Shown in pieces: positions 1-9,165 of a stretch of 64,000 nucleotides of DNA. The translations under genes and the position numbers were made by a program. Source of the DNA: an uncultured Microcaldota archaeon (GTDB lineage: Archaea; Micrarchaeota; Micrarchaeia; Norongarragalinales; CAINOH01); the NCBI GenBank assembly GCA_903851445.1, contig CAINOH010000024.1:18080-82079 (forward strand), in the 5' to 3' direction. Positions within the stretch are counted from its first letter, which is position 1. Each line of letters starts with the position of its first letter. The notes under the pieces are model-generated. The model made no database searches. It had not been told where the DNA came from and saw only the letters and a program-made list of their open reading frames with translations.

Positions 1-464
1 GGAAACTGAAGCGTTTGATTGGAACACTGTGTACACGGCGACCATTCACCTCACGCCAAGAAACGGGTATAAGTTGGCCGGAGTTGCCGAGAACTTCTTT
101 ACAGTGGAAGGAGCAACGAACGTTACGAACCCCGCTGACTCGGGAGTCATAACCGCGGTGTTCCCGGCAACTGCAACAAAGATAGTGATTGACAATGCTA
201 CGATACTCGGGGTAACCGTGCCAGTGGGGGGCGCGACTCCGGTGCCAGGGATTACGGAAACGGACCAATACTGGGGCGAGGTGACTTGGTCGCCGGAAAC
301 TGAAGCGTTTGACGTGGGAACGGTGTACACGGCGACTATTAACCTCACGCCATACTACGGTTACACGTTGACCGGAGTTGCCGAGAACTTCTTTACAGTT
401 GAAGGGGCAACGACGGTTACAAACCCAGCTGACTCTGGAGTCATAACCGCGGTGTTCCCGGCGG
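1..464 (+). repeat. Intragenic direct repeat, two copies offset by 294 bp (1-170 and 295-464)
   Basis: ggaaactgaagcgtttga...ccgcggtgttcccggc recurs with high identity 294 bp downstream in the same frame. Confidence 0.85.
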
Positions 465-1579
465 TGCCCCCTGAAAACGGCTCCTGCGGTTCGAGCAGCG
501 GCCAGTACATTTCAGAAGAGCCCACAACCGACCTTTGCAGTACGGGCGTCAATACGACGATAACCTCCAATGACACGGGATGGACGTGGGGTTGCAACAG
601 CATGCACGGCGGCACCAACACTTCCGCGACCGCGTGCTATGCGATGCAGCTACCGTACGTGAATACCACCATCGCATTCAGCTCTGGCGCGTATACCAAT
701 GCTGTAGCTGTCTCGCCCGACGGCGCGTACGCCTACGTCGCGGATGGGGACTACGTTAGCATGGTTTGGGTCATTGCTACGTCAAATAACACTGTCGTGG
801 CCAACATCTCAGACATCAACTATTATCCACAGGATGTGGCTGTTTCGCCTAGTGGTACGTACATATACGTCGCGAGTGCGTATGGCGATTTCTGGGTTAT
901 TGCTACGTCTAATAACACGCTCATGGCCCATACCTCGGTCGGCTGGCAGTCACGTCATGTGGCAGTTTCGCCTGATAACGCGTACGTATATGTGCCGTAC
1001 TATTATGAATACGATGACAGCCCTGGCAATGTTTCGGTTATCAATACATCTGATAACACTATCGTGGCCACCATCCCAGTCGGATATAGCCCCAATGGTG
1101 TGGCTGTCGCACCTAGTGGCGCGTACGCCTACGTCACGAATGGGGGAGACAACAAGGTTTCGGTTATCGCTACAACCAACAACACCATTGTAAGCAACAT
1201 CTCAGTCGGTAATAACCCTAAGAATGTGGCTGTCACGAACAACAGCGAGTATGCCTACGTCACGAACTACAATTCCAATACTGTTTCGGTTATCGCTACA
1301 ACCAACAATACTGTAGTTGCCACCATCCCAGTCGGCTCTCATCCACAGGGCGTGGCTGTAGCACCCAGTGACGCGTACGTCTACGTCACGAACTACAACG
1401 CCAACACGGTTTCGGTCATTGATACGCTCGATAACACGGTCGTAGCCACCATCCCAGTAGGCCATCATCCCCACGGCGTGGCGGTTACGCCCGATGGCGC
1501 GTACGTCTACGTCACGAATCAGGCTGACAACACGGTTTCGGTCATCAGCACGGGCGCATTCTACTACCCGCTGCCCTGA
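2..1579 (+). CDS. Surface/secreted protein with tandem Ig-like repeats and YVTN beta-propeller (5' end truncated by window)
   Basis: Frame open from base 2 (ETEAFDWNTVYT matches the downstream repeat). Two ~98-aa repeats, then a Cys-containing GSCGSSSG...WTWGCNS module, then many YVTN repeats (PVGxxPxGVAVxPxGxYVYVTN). Confidence 0.85.
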   Translation, partial: ETEAFDWNTVYTATIHLTPRNGYKLAGVAENFFTVEGATNVTNPADSGVITAVFPATATKIVIDNATILGVTVPVGGATPVPGITETDQYWGEVTWSPETEAFDVGTVYTATINLTPYYGYTLTGVAENFFTVEGATTVTNPADSGVITAVFPAVPPENGSCGSSSGQYISEEPTTDLCSTGVNTTITSNDTGWTWGCNSMHGGTNTSATACYAMQLPYVNTTIAFSSGAYTNAVAVSPDGAYAYVADGDYVSMVWVIATSNNTVVANISDINYYPQDVAVSPSGTYIYVASAYGDFWVIATSNNTLMAHTSVGWQSRHVAVSPDNAYVYVPYYYEYDDSPGNVSVINTSDNTIVATIPVGYSPNGVAVAPSGAYAYVTNGGDNKVSVIATTNNTIVSNISVGNNPKNVAVTNNSEYAYVTNYNSNTVSVIATTNNTVVATIPVGSHPQGVAVAPSDAYVYVTNYNANTVSVIDTLDNTVVATIPVGHHPHGVAVTPDGAYVYVTNQADNTVSVISTGAFYYPLP

Positions 1580-1613
1580 TTGCCGCAAGGGATTTGGCAG
1601 TTCAGAATCAGGA

Positions 1614-1688
1614 AGCCACCGAAGGGATTTGAACCCTCGACCTATTGCTTACGAGGCAATCGCTCTACCAGTCTGAAGCTACGGTGGC
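1614..1688 (-). tRNA. tRNA-Thr(CGT), no intron
   Basis: Reverse complement GCCACCG...CGGTGGC acceptor; anticodon arm ATTGC-CTCGTAA-GCAAT; T-arm GAGGG TTCAAAT CCCTT. Confidence 0.92.
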
Positions 1689-1784
1689 AATTTGGCAGGA
1701 AATTAAAGGGTCGTTCAACGTTTAAATTCTACGCCTTCCAATTAATTTAGTGAAAATTACTGCAACCTCTATGGTGCGCTTTCA

Positions 1785-2618
1785 ATGAAACTTGAGCTGA
1801 TGAACTTCCTCACCGGGTTCGTGCTGTCCGGAGCCATGGCCATGTTCATCGAGCGCCGCGACGTACTCACTTTTGGCGGGATGGTCACGGCAATAGCCCT
1901 TGGCACGATGGTGTACGGCCTTGGCGGCCCGCTGTGGATGGGCGTGCTCTTTGCGTTCTTCATATCCTCAAGCGCGCTCACCAACATCTTTTACAAGGAA
2001 AAGGAGAAGGTCAACCGCGAGCAGTTCGAGAAGGGCGGTCCGCGCGACCCCTGGCAGGTCATCGCGAACGGCGGGCTCTCGTCGCTGCTTGCGGCAGCGT
2101 ACTTTCTCTACCCCCGGCCGGTCATGCTAGCAGCTTTCCTTGGCGTGCTCGCAACCGTGAACGCGGACACGTGGGCTACTGAGATTGGCGTGCTGAGCAG
2201 GCCCGGGCCGCGGCTTGTCACCAGCTTCAAGGCAGTTGAGAAGGGCCGCTCGGGCGGGGTCACCATCCTCGGAAGCGTCGCGTCGCTTGCAGGCGCGCTC
2301 TTCATTGGCGGCTGCGCCGCGGTGCTTGCAAGCATCTTCGACCCCGGCCTGCTTTATGCATTCGGCTGGCAGAAAGTGCTGATAATCGCCGGGCTTTCGG
2401 GGTTCCTCGGCTCCATCATAGACAGCATCATCGGCGCCACCATACAGGCGCAATACTACTGCGGGTCCTGCAAGAAGGCGACCGAGCAGCGCGTGCACCA
2501 CTGCGGCACGCGAACAGTGCTCAAGTCAGGCTCAAAGTTTGTTGACAACGACACGGTCAACCTTCTTGCCTCAATAGCTGGCGGAATCATCGCCGCGCTC
2601 CTGTTCCCCTTGCTTTAA
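1785..2618 (+). CDS. DUF92/TMEM19 family integral membrane protein
   Basis: Polytopic; NADTWATEIGVLS, GRSGGVT and DSIIGATIQAQYYC motifs typical of DUF92. Confidence 0.8.
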   Translation: MKLELMNFLTGFVLSGAMAMFIERRDVLTFGGMVTAIALGTMVYGLGGPLWMGVLFAFFISSSALTNIFYKEKEKVNREQFEKGGPRDPWQVIANGGLSSLLAAAYFLYPRPVMLAAFLGVLATVNADTWATEIGVLSRPGPRLVTSFKAVEKGRSGGVTILGSVASLAGALFIGGCAAVLASIFDPGLLYAFGWQKVLIIAGLSGFLGSIIDSIIGATIQAQYYCGSCKKATEQRVHHCGTRTVLKSGSKFVDNDTVNLLASIAGGIIAALLFPLL

Positions 2619-2659
2619 ATTCTTTGCAAGCCAAAAACAATTTCCTGCCAAACCGACAT

Positions 2660-2800
2660 GCCGAGGTGGCAGAATCCGGTATTGCGCTGGTCTCGAAATA
2701 GCCTAATGCCCTCCTTACGGGATTTCGGCTTTCCTTGCACGAAGCAAGCGGGAAAACCAGTGCCCTTGCGGGCTTTTGGGTTCAAATCCCAACCTCGGCG
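2660..2800 (+). tRNA. tRNA-Ser(CGA) with 57-nt intron at 37/38
   Basis: Acceptor GCCGAGG/CCTCGGC; anticodon stem CTGGT/ACCAG; long variable arm TGCCCTTGCGGGC; T-arm TGGG TTCAAAT CCCA. Confidence 0.9.
2698..2754 (+). other. Predicted archaeal tRNA intron (canonical 37/38, BHB)
   Basis: 4-bp helix CTCG/CGGG flanked by 3-nt bulges AA|A and AA|A next to anticodon stem CTGGT/ACCAG. Confidence 0.85.
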
Positions 2801-2882
2801 CTTTCTTTTCCTGCAACGTAGTACGCGACTGCTTTTTATTTGCGCAAGGGATTAGCTTCTTTTCCAAGGAGGTTTTTTTCCA

Positions 2883-3323
2883 ATGCAGGTTACCAAACTC
2901 GCCAATGAAACCAAACCGGGTCAAAAGAAAGGCACGTTAAACCTGGCGATAAAGTACGACGTGTTTACCGAAAAACATCCAGAGCGTGACAGCCGTCTCG
3001 TGATGCTTCGGGTGACCCCACTGAACGGGGAAAAGTCAGAGGAAGGGATTGCGGGCCATTATGTGGGAAAAATCCACGTCAACTCCCTGAGCGAGCGGAT
3101 GATAAAGGAATTCAAAAGAGAAGGCCTGGAAATCGTCCCCTCTGACGAGTCGGGCAACGGCATGATATACAGGCCGATCCGCGGTAAAGCTGAGGAAATG
3201 CTTTACAAGAAAGTTGAGGCCGCAAGGCGTGAAAAGATGGAAGATACCCTTGCGGCAGTCAAGAAGGAATATCCAAGCAAGCCCACGCGAAGCAGGGAAC
3301 ACATCGAAAGGATGTTCCAGTAA
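2883..3323 (+). CDS. Hypothetical protein
   Basis: 146-aa ORF with no clear family recognised. Confidence 0.6.
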   Translation: MQVTKLANETKPGQKKGTLNLAIKYDVFTEKHPERDSRLVMLRVTPLNGEKSEEGIAGHYVGKIHVNSLSERMIKEFKREGLEIVPSDESGNGMIYRPIRGKAEEMLYKKVEAARREKMEDTLAAVKKEYPSKPTRSREHIERMFQ

Positions 3324-3325
3324 GG

Positions 3326-4015
3326 CTACTTCTTCTTTCCCTTCCTGAAAGCCGGAGCTGCAATAACCTTGCCTTTCTTTTCGTCCATTCTCCAAATCAG
3401 GTAGGAGTATGCAAAGAGTCCGATGGACGCGACGATTATGAGAAATACTCCCAGAAGGAGCGCGGAGGGCAGGAGTATTGCGCAGACTATGAGCGCAGCT
3501 CCGAGCGCGTAGAATACCTTGGACCCGAGCTTGTGCGTGCGGCTCCAGTTGTCCTCGCTTGAGAGTGCCCAGGGAGTGCGGATGCCCACGAACCAGCTTG
3601 GCCTGCAGTCCTCGAAGTAGTAGCCGAGACTGACAAACAAGAGGCCGAGGAGTACGGACACTGCCACGCCCATGTCAAAGGAGTATCCGAGGTTGGCTGC
3701 GATTGACAGCAGGATGACTGAAAAAAAGAACAGGGTGAATGCAAGGACAAGGGACCAGTATTTTTCACGCGCCTTTTGGCCGTACTTGTCCCACAGCGGG
3801 TCGAACTTTGGGATCGCGTAAAAGAGCACCACGATAAACAATGGCAGCGCGCCAAGCCACACTATGGAGCCGCTGTCCGAGAACCCGTTTGCCTTGCCGT
3901 TGATTCCCCAGTGCGTGGCAATCTTGCCGGGAAGGCTCGGCGCTATCCAGACACTGAACAATAGGCAGCACAGCGAGACGATTACCGCGGCTGAGAAATA
4001 TTTTGGAAGTTCCAT
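3326..4015 (-). CDS. SdpI/DUF1648-like membrane protein
   Basis: IATHWGINGKANGFSDS near N-terminus plus several TM segments, typical of DUF1648/SdpI proteins. Confidence 0.75.
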   Translation of the reverse strand: MELPKYFSAAVIVSLCCLLFSVWIAPSLPGKIATHWGINGKANGFSDSGSIVWLGALPLFIVVLFYAIPKFDPLWDKYGQKAREKYWSLVLAFTLFFFSVILLSIAANLGYSFDMGVAVSVLLGLLFVSLGYYFEDCRPSWFVGIRTPWALSSEDNWSRTHKLGSKVFYALGAALIVCAILLPSALLLGVFLIIVASIGLFAYSYLIWRMDEKKGKVIAAPAFRKGKKK

Positions 4016-4086
4016 AAACTACAACGGGCGGCCGGCAGGATAAAAGGATTGCGATAAGGGGCGACTATGCCTTTGACGGGGGGCAG

Positions 4087-4296
4087 TTATTTTCGCGGGA
4101 CGATTATCCACATTATGAAGTACAGCAGGAAGAACGCGCCGTAGAACGGCGGTATCATGCAGAGCGCTATCCACGCGAGCCGCACTATGGTGGGGTCAAC
4201 TTCGGCGTATTCCGCGATGCCGCCGCACACGCCGCCGAGGATGCGGTCCCGGAACGAGCGGTACAAACGCTTTACCTTGCCTTTATTCCTTGCCAT
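4087..4296 (-). CDS. PspC domain protein
   Basis: MARNKGKVKRLYRSFRDRILGGVCGGIAEYAEVDPTIVRL...; start chosen internal to the longer ORF. Confidence 0.85.
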   Translation of the reverse strand: MARNKGKVKRLYRSFRDRILGGVCGGIAEYAEVDPTIVRLAWIALCMIPPFYGAFFLLYFIMWIIVPRK

Positions 4297-5023
4297 TAAA
4301 CCACCTTCTGCCGCAGCAGTCGCAACCGCAGTCGCACCCGCACCCGCAATTGCGGCGCAAGGGAAGCGCGATGAAGCCAAGCACCAGGAACAGGAGGAAT
4401 ATCGCACCGTAGCCAGACTGGATGAACATGACAATCTGGATGAATGCCACGTGCGGCCAGTAGATGTTCACGATGCCAATAAGCGACATTATTATCCACG
4501 CAGCCCAGACTGCGCCTGCAGCGTCCACGAACGGCCTTGTGAAGCGCAAAAAGCGCGGAAGGAGGTGAATGGCGTATTTTGCGTATTCAAAGAACAGCGC
4601 AACAGCAAAGAACAGCGCGATGTTGGACAGAAAGAACGCTGATACTGAAGGGAAGAAACCACCCTTGGCGCCCAGGTCAAGGAAGCTGAGCAGCCAGGCG
4701 AAGATTGCAAGCATTGCAGTGCCGAAGAGGCTTTTGAAAAGCGGTGAAAGCACGCTAAAGGAGCCGAAGGAGTGGCGGCAGTGGCACTGCTCGCCGCAGT
4801 TGCAGTAGAACGGGCTGCCAAAAACCCGGGCTTTCGGCCTCCGGCCGTTTCTTTCAAACCCGAAGCCCTCGTCAAAGCGCTCCTCGATGCGCTCGCCAAG
4901 GTCCTCCATGCTCTGGCCGAACTCCTCGGCCCAGTCCCGCATGTGGCGGGCAAACCTGCCTGCGGCCGGCCGGCCCGCGTAAGACCGTCTCTTGTGCCTT
5001 GCTTTTGCTGCCATACCCATCAA
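4283..5023 (-). CDS. Hypothetical polytopic membrane protein with two Cys-rich segments
   Basis: 246 aa; YCNCGEQCHCRHS and C-terminal NCGCGCDCGCDCCGRR; overlaps the PspC gene start by 14 nt. Confidence 0.7.
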   Translation of the reverse strand: MMGMAAKARHKRRSYAGRPAAGRFARHMRDWAEEFGQSMEDLGERIEERFDEGFGFERNGRRPKARVFGSPFYCNCGEQCHCRHSFGSFSVLSPLFKSLFGTAMLAIFAWLLSFLDLGAKGGFFPSVSAFFLSNIALFFAVALFFEYAKYAIHLLPRFLRFTRPFVDAAGAVWAAWIIMSLIGIVNIYWPHVAFIQIVMFIQSGYGAIFLLFLVLGFIALPLRRNCGCGCDCGCDCCGRRWFNGKE

Positions 5024-5198
5024 CCCTGTTTACCATTATGCCATAGGTGAGGCCGCCAAAGCCACATCCCACCAGTTCCAAAACATTAATCCCCGACCGC
5101 TGTTAAAGCCTTTGGATTCGCCACAAAACGGTGCACCCTAGTGGTTCCAGAGAAGCCAGCCGGGGCGTTAAAAAAATCAACTGTGATTAGTTATTGCG

Positions 5199-5936
5199 TT
5201 GGAAAAGGACGAAGGGAAAACGAATATGGAGCCCGAGGGAAAACTCTGCGCAATAATTACGGGCCGCGGGCACGATGCCGCGCTCTTACAGGTGCAAAGG
5301 GCCCGCGAACTAGGCGCGGGCCTGGTAGAGTTGCGGATGGACCTGATTCTGGGCAACAGCTTGGACGTTGGGAAACTGACCAGGAAGGCGCACTCGCTTG
5401 GTTTTACCTGCATAGTCACCTGGCGCGACAAGGAAGAGGGCGGGAAATACGAGGGAAAAGGCAAGGAACAGCTAATGCTTGATGCGATAAAGTCCGGCGC
5501 GGATTTCGTCGACGTTGAACTGGGGCGCACAGGAACAATCGAAGCTGTAAAGGCCGGCGCAAGAAGGGCAGGATGCAAAATAATCGCGTCCTGGCACGGC
5601 TTCGGAAAGCAGCCAGCGCTTTCAAAGATGGAGGAAAAAATCAAGGAGGCCAAGTCGGCTGGCGCGGACGTTGCAAAGGTTGCTTTTGTTGCAGAAAAAA
5701 ATGAGTGGAAAAAGGCAATTGACGGGCTTTTTCTGGCAGCAGGAAAGAACGGCATCGCGCTCATCGCATCTCCGATGGGCGATTGCGCGCTGGAAGGCCG
5801 TGCCTATGCACTGTCGAAAGGCTCGCCTTTCGCATATTGCACCCTTGGCCCGGATGAAAGCGTCGCATCTGGAGTGCCCGCAATAGGGCAGCTCAGGAAG
5901 GCGGTTGCGGGGCAAACGGTTAAATGCGAAAGATGA
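5199..5936 (+). CDS. aroD: Type I 3-dehydroquinate dehydratase
   Basis: LVELRMDLI, IIASWHGF, VAKVAFVA, IALIASPMGDCA and GSPFAYCTLGP motifs; start may be the internal ATG near 5226. Confidence 0.85.
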   Translation: MEKDEGKTNMEPEGKLCAIITGRGHDAALLQVQRARELGAGLVELRMDLILGNSLDVGKLTRKAHSLGFTCIVTWRDKEEGGKYEGKGKEQLMLDAIKSGADFVDVELGRTGTIEAVKAGARRAGCKIIASWHGFGKQPALSKMEEKIKEAKSAGADVAKVAFVAEKNEWKKAIDGLFLAAGKNGIALIASPMGDCALEGRAYALSKGSPFAYCTLGPDESVASGVPAIGQLRKAVAGQTVKCER

Positions 5937-6418
5937 GAAATCAAAGCATGAATGACGGGAAGTTCATGCGTATTGCCATAATGAAGGCGCGGGAAGGGAT
6001 AAGGCACGGCCAGGCGCCCTTTGGCGCGTGCATAGTCCGCAAGGGTAAAGTATTGGTGTCAAGCCACAATGCAGTATTTGGCCACACGGACATCACAGCT
6101 CACGCCGAAATTAACGCGCTCCACAGCGCCTGCCGCAAGCTTGGGAAAATCGACCTTTCCGACTGCGTTATATACTCCACGACCGAGCCCTGCCCGATGT
6201 GCTTTACCGCGTGCCACTGGGCGAAAATCCCGAAGGTCTTTTACGGCACGAAGATTGCCGACGCTGCAAAGTACGGGTTTTCCGAATGGCCCATCTCGAA
6301 TAGGAAGATGGAACTTTTGGGAAAAAGCAAGATCAGGCTGGTGCCGGGGTTCATGCGAAAGGAGTGCCTGGAGCTCTTTAAGGAGTGGACCAAAAGGAAG
6401 GGAGCACGCGCATACTGA
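5924..6418 (+). CDS. Nucleoside/guanine deaminase-like zinc deaminase
   Basis: HAEINAL and TTEPCPMCFTAC zinc/catalytic motifs; overlaps aroD by 13 nt. Confidence 0.85.
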   Translation: MRKMRNQSMNDGKFMRIAIMKAREGIRHGQAPFGACIVRKGKVLVSSHNAVFGHTDITAHAEINALHSACRKLGKIDLSDCVIYSTTEPCPMCFTACHWAKIPKVFYGTKIADAAKYGFSEWPISNRKMELLGKSKIRLVPGFMRKECLELFKEWTKRKGARAY

Positions 6419-6429
6419 GGCGAAAAACG

Positions 6430-6642
6430 ATGGCTAAAAAGAATGCAGGAAAGTCAAAGAGGCTGTATTTGTCACGCCGCGAGCGCAAGGTAGCTGGCGT
6501 GTGCGGCGGCATCGCGGAATACGCCGAGGCGGACCCGACCGTAATCCGGCTTCTGTTCATACTGTTCGCGCTGATGACCGCGGTAGTCGGCGGCGTGTTC
6601 TTCTACCTTCTTGCGTGGGCAGTCATGCCTTCAAAGGACTAG
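6430..6642 (+). CDS. PspC domain protein (second copy)
   Basis: RRERKVAGVCGGIAEYAEADPTVIRLLFILFAL; start chosen at ATG 6430. Confidence 0.85.
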   Translation: MAKKNAGKSKRLYLSRRERKVAGVCGGIAEYAEADPTVIRLLFILFALMTAVVGGVFFYLLAWAVMPSKD

Positions 6643-6667
6643 TTTGCCGAAAGGCAGAAGGAGCAGC

Positions 6668-7258
6668 TCAGCTGAACATCAGGACCTTGAGCCCTGCGAC
6701 CATCATCTCTATCCCAAGCGCCACCAGGAAGAGGCCGAAGAGCCGGCTTATGAACATTATGTAGGAAAGGTTGACCTTGCGGATGAAGTAGGTTATGAGT
6801 AGGAACAGGAACGCCACGAGGGCGAACGCGCCTACGAGGTTCGCAATGACCGACGCAGCGCCGACCTCGGCTGTGGTGATTATCAAGAACGAGAGCGTGG
6901 CAGGGCCGGTAAGGAGCGGGGTCGCGATTATGTTTATCAGGTCGTCGGGCTTTGCCTTGTCGTAGTCCCCGTCCTTGTCACGGGCCATGCTCAGGCCAAG
7001 GAGGAACACCAGCACGCCCCCTGCCACGCGGAACGAGTCAAGGCCGATTCCGTAAACCTGGAAGAGCAGGGGACCGAGGAGCACGAACCCGAACGCAACC
7101 AGCAGGGCGAGCCCCACGGAGTAGACCGCGACCTTGCGCACGTCCATCTTGCGCTTGTATGCCAGGAAAAGCAGGGGCACCGAGGAAAGCGGGTTGAGCA
7201 GGAAGAATATCTTGAGCACGAGGTCCGAGTTCAGGAACATGGTAACGCCCGCAACCAT
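6668..7258 (-). CDS. MarC family membrane protein
   Basis: NPLSSVPLLFL and ATPLLTGPATLS motifs, six predicted TM segments. Confidence 0.85.
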   Translation of the reverse strand: MVAGVTMFLNSDLVLKIFFLLNPLSSVPLLFLAYKRKMDVRKVAVYSVGLALLVAFGFVLLGPLLFQVYGIGLDSFRVAGGVLVFLLGLSMARDKDGDYDKAKPDDLINIIATPLLTGPATLSFLIITTAEVGAASVIANLVGAFALVAFLFLLITYFIRKVNLSYIMFISRLFGLFLVALGIEMMVAGLKVLMFS

Positions 7259-7285
7259 TCGGAACCCGGAAAATATAAACGCCCC

Positions 7286-7864
7286 CTAGGCAAGCCCGAG
7301 GTGCGAAAGGAGTATCTTCAGGCCTATTGCCAAAAGCGCTATCCCGCCTACTATGTTGAAGCGGCGGCCAAGCATCGAGCCGAAGCGGTCGCCCGCATAC
7401 GCTCCGATGAACGAAAGTGCGAAGGTGACTGCGCCTATGGTTGCTATTGCGAGCACAAGCGGCACGTCAAGGAACGCCAGGCTCACCCCGGCTGCGAACG
7501 CGTCTATGCTTGTCGCAATGGCAAGGACGATGAAAGTCTTGATTGAAGTCGGGAGGGCACGTTCCTTCTCGTCCTCCTTGCCAAAAAGCGAGTCGTAGAG
7601 CATCTTGAGGCCGATTGCCGAAAGCAGGATGAAGGCAATCCAGTGGTCAACCCCGGATACGATTTGCCTCGCGCCGGAGCCCAAAAGCCAGCCGAGCGCG
7701 GGCATCAATGCCTGGAACCCGCCGAAGAACAGGCCGCAGAGGAGCGCAGTTGTGAAGAGCCGGTGCCGCTTCTTGTAGTCCTCCTGGCCGCCCAAGGTTA
7801 TGGAAACCGCGGTGGCGTCCATCGCAAGGCCTATCGAGAGGATGAGAATCTCTGTAAAGTCCAT
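7286..7864 (-). CDS. mntP: MntP-like manganese efflux pump (DUF204)
   Basis: SIGLAMDATAVSITLG and ATSIDAFAAGVSLAFL duplicated motifs. Confidence 0.85.
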   Translation of the reverse strand: MDFTEILILSIGLAMDATAVSITLGGQEDYKKRHRLFTTALLCGLFFGGFQALMPALGWLLGSGARQIVSGVDHWIAFILLSAIGLKMLYDSLFGKEDEKERALPTSIKTFIVLAIATSIDAFAAGVSLAFLDVPLVLAIATIGAVTFALSFIGAYAGDRFGSMLGRRFNIVGGIALLAIGLKILLSHLGLA

Positions 7865-7954
7865 GAAATAGGATTTGACAGGCTGTGTTTATAGGGATTT
7901 GCAGGGCTTTGGGAAGCAAAGGCATATTAATATGAAAAGTATGAATAGTATGAT

Positions 7955-8185
7955 ATGACTAACAAATCAGGCAAGCCCGGCATCCACCACTGCCACGGGG
8001 TGGTCCGGACAATAGTGGTCGGGCCGCGGGGCCAGGTAGTCATCCCGAAGGAGGCCCGCGAGTGGATGGGAATAAAGCCCGGCGACCAGCTGGTGCTGCT
8101 CTCAAAGGTGCCCGGCGCGATGATGATAATCCGCGCCGACGGCATCCGCCACCTGGCAGAGAAGATAATGAGCAAGATAAAATAG
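7955..8185 (+). CDS. AbrB/SpoVT-type DNA-binding protein
   Basis: VVGPRGQVVIPKEAREWMGIKPGDQLVLL swapped-hairpin AbrB motif. Confidence 0.85.
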   Translation: MTNKSGKPGIHHCHGVVRTIVVGPRGQVVIPKEAREWMGIKPGDQLVLLSKVPGAMMIIRADGIRHLAEKIMSKIK

Positions 8186-8229
8186 CGTGCAGGGCGGCGC
8201 GCCTTCCAGACGTACAAATAGTGTTTTTT

Positions 8230-9165
8230 ATGTTCGAAATCGAGACCCACGGGCTTGAGAAGAAGTTCGGCAACTTCACCGCAGTCAACGCCATTGACCT
8301 TGAAGTCAAGAAGGGCGAGATATTCGGCTTCCTCGGCCCGAACGGCGCGGGAAAGACCACCACGATAAAGATGCTCACCACGCTTGCCACGCCGACGAGC
8401 GGGACCGCAAAAATCGCGGGTTTTGACGTTGCCACACAGCCTGCAAAGGTGCGCTCGCGGATAGGCGTCGTGCCCCAGACGTTCTCGCTTTTCGAGGAAC
8501 TTTCGCCGATGGAGAACCTGTGGTACATCGGGAAGCTCAACGAGATTCCCGAAAAGGAAATCGAGTCAAAGAGCATCGAGCTTCTCAAGGCAGTCACCCT
8601 TTACGACAAGCGCGACCTGCCCTCGGGCGGGTTTTCGGGCGGGATGAAGCAGAGGCTCTCGCTTGCGGCAAGCCTGCTGCACGAGCCGAACATACTTTTC
8701 ATGGACGAGCCCACCACCGGCCTGGACCCGCAGAGCAGGATTGCGATGCGCGACATCACCCGCGACCTGAACAGGAAGGGCGTCACAATCATCTACACCA
8801 CCCACGACATGGACGAGGCGGAGAAGCTGTGCGACCGCATCGCCATCATGGACCACGGCAACATCATAGCAATCGGCACCGCCGACGAGCTCAAGCGCAA
8901 GGTATCAAAGCACGAGATTGCCGAGATTGACGCGCCCGACGCGTCCAAGGAGACCGTTGATGCGCTCAGGAAGCTGCCATTCATACACTCCGTCGAAAAG
9001 GACGGCTCGCGGCTGGTGTGCGAAGTGTCGGACGGCTCGGAAATGTTCTCAAAATTATCTGACTTCTTCAAGAAAAGGCAGCAGCAGGTCAATGAGATAC
9101 GCATACGCAAGCTGTCGCTTGAGGACGTGTTCATCAAACTTACAAAGAAGGACTTGAGGGAATGA
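8230..9165 (+). CDS. ABC transporter ATP-binding protein
   Basis: Walker A GPNGAGKTTT, signature SGGMKQRLSLA, Walker B ILFMDEPTTGLD; start ATG 8230. Confidence 0.92.
   Translation: MFEIETHGLEKKFGNFTAVNAIDLEVKKGEIFGFLGPNGAGKTTTIKMLTTLATPTSGTAKIAGFDVATQPAKVRSRIGVVPQTFSLFEELSPMENLWYIGKLNEIPEKEIESKSIELLKAVTLYDKRDLPSGGFSGGMKQRLSLAASLLHEPNILFMDEPTTGLDPQSRIAMRDITRDLNRKGVTIIYTTHDMDEAEKLCDRIAIMDHGNIIAIGTADELKRKVSKHEIAEIDAPDASKETVDALRKLPFIHSVEKDGSRLVCEVSDGSEMFSKLSDFFKKRQQQVNEIRIRKLSLEDVFIKLTKKDLRE

Noticed and set aside
744-1193. 149-aa alternative-frame ORF inside the YVTN gene
   Set aside because: Frame-shifted reading of the repetitive propeller sequence.
8040-8597. Minus-strand ORF over AbrB/ABC ATPase genes
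   Set aside because: Overlaps two well-supported plus-strand genes and has no domain.
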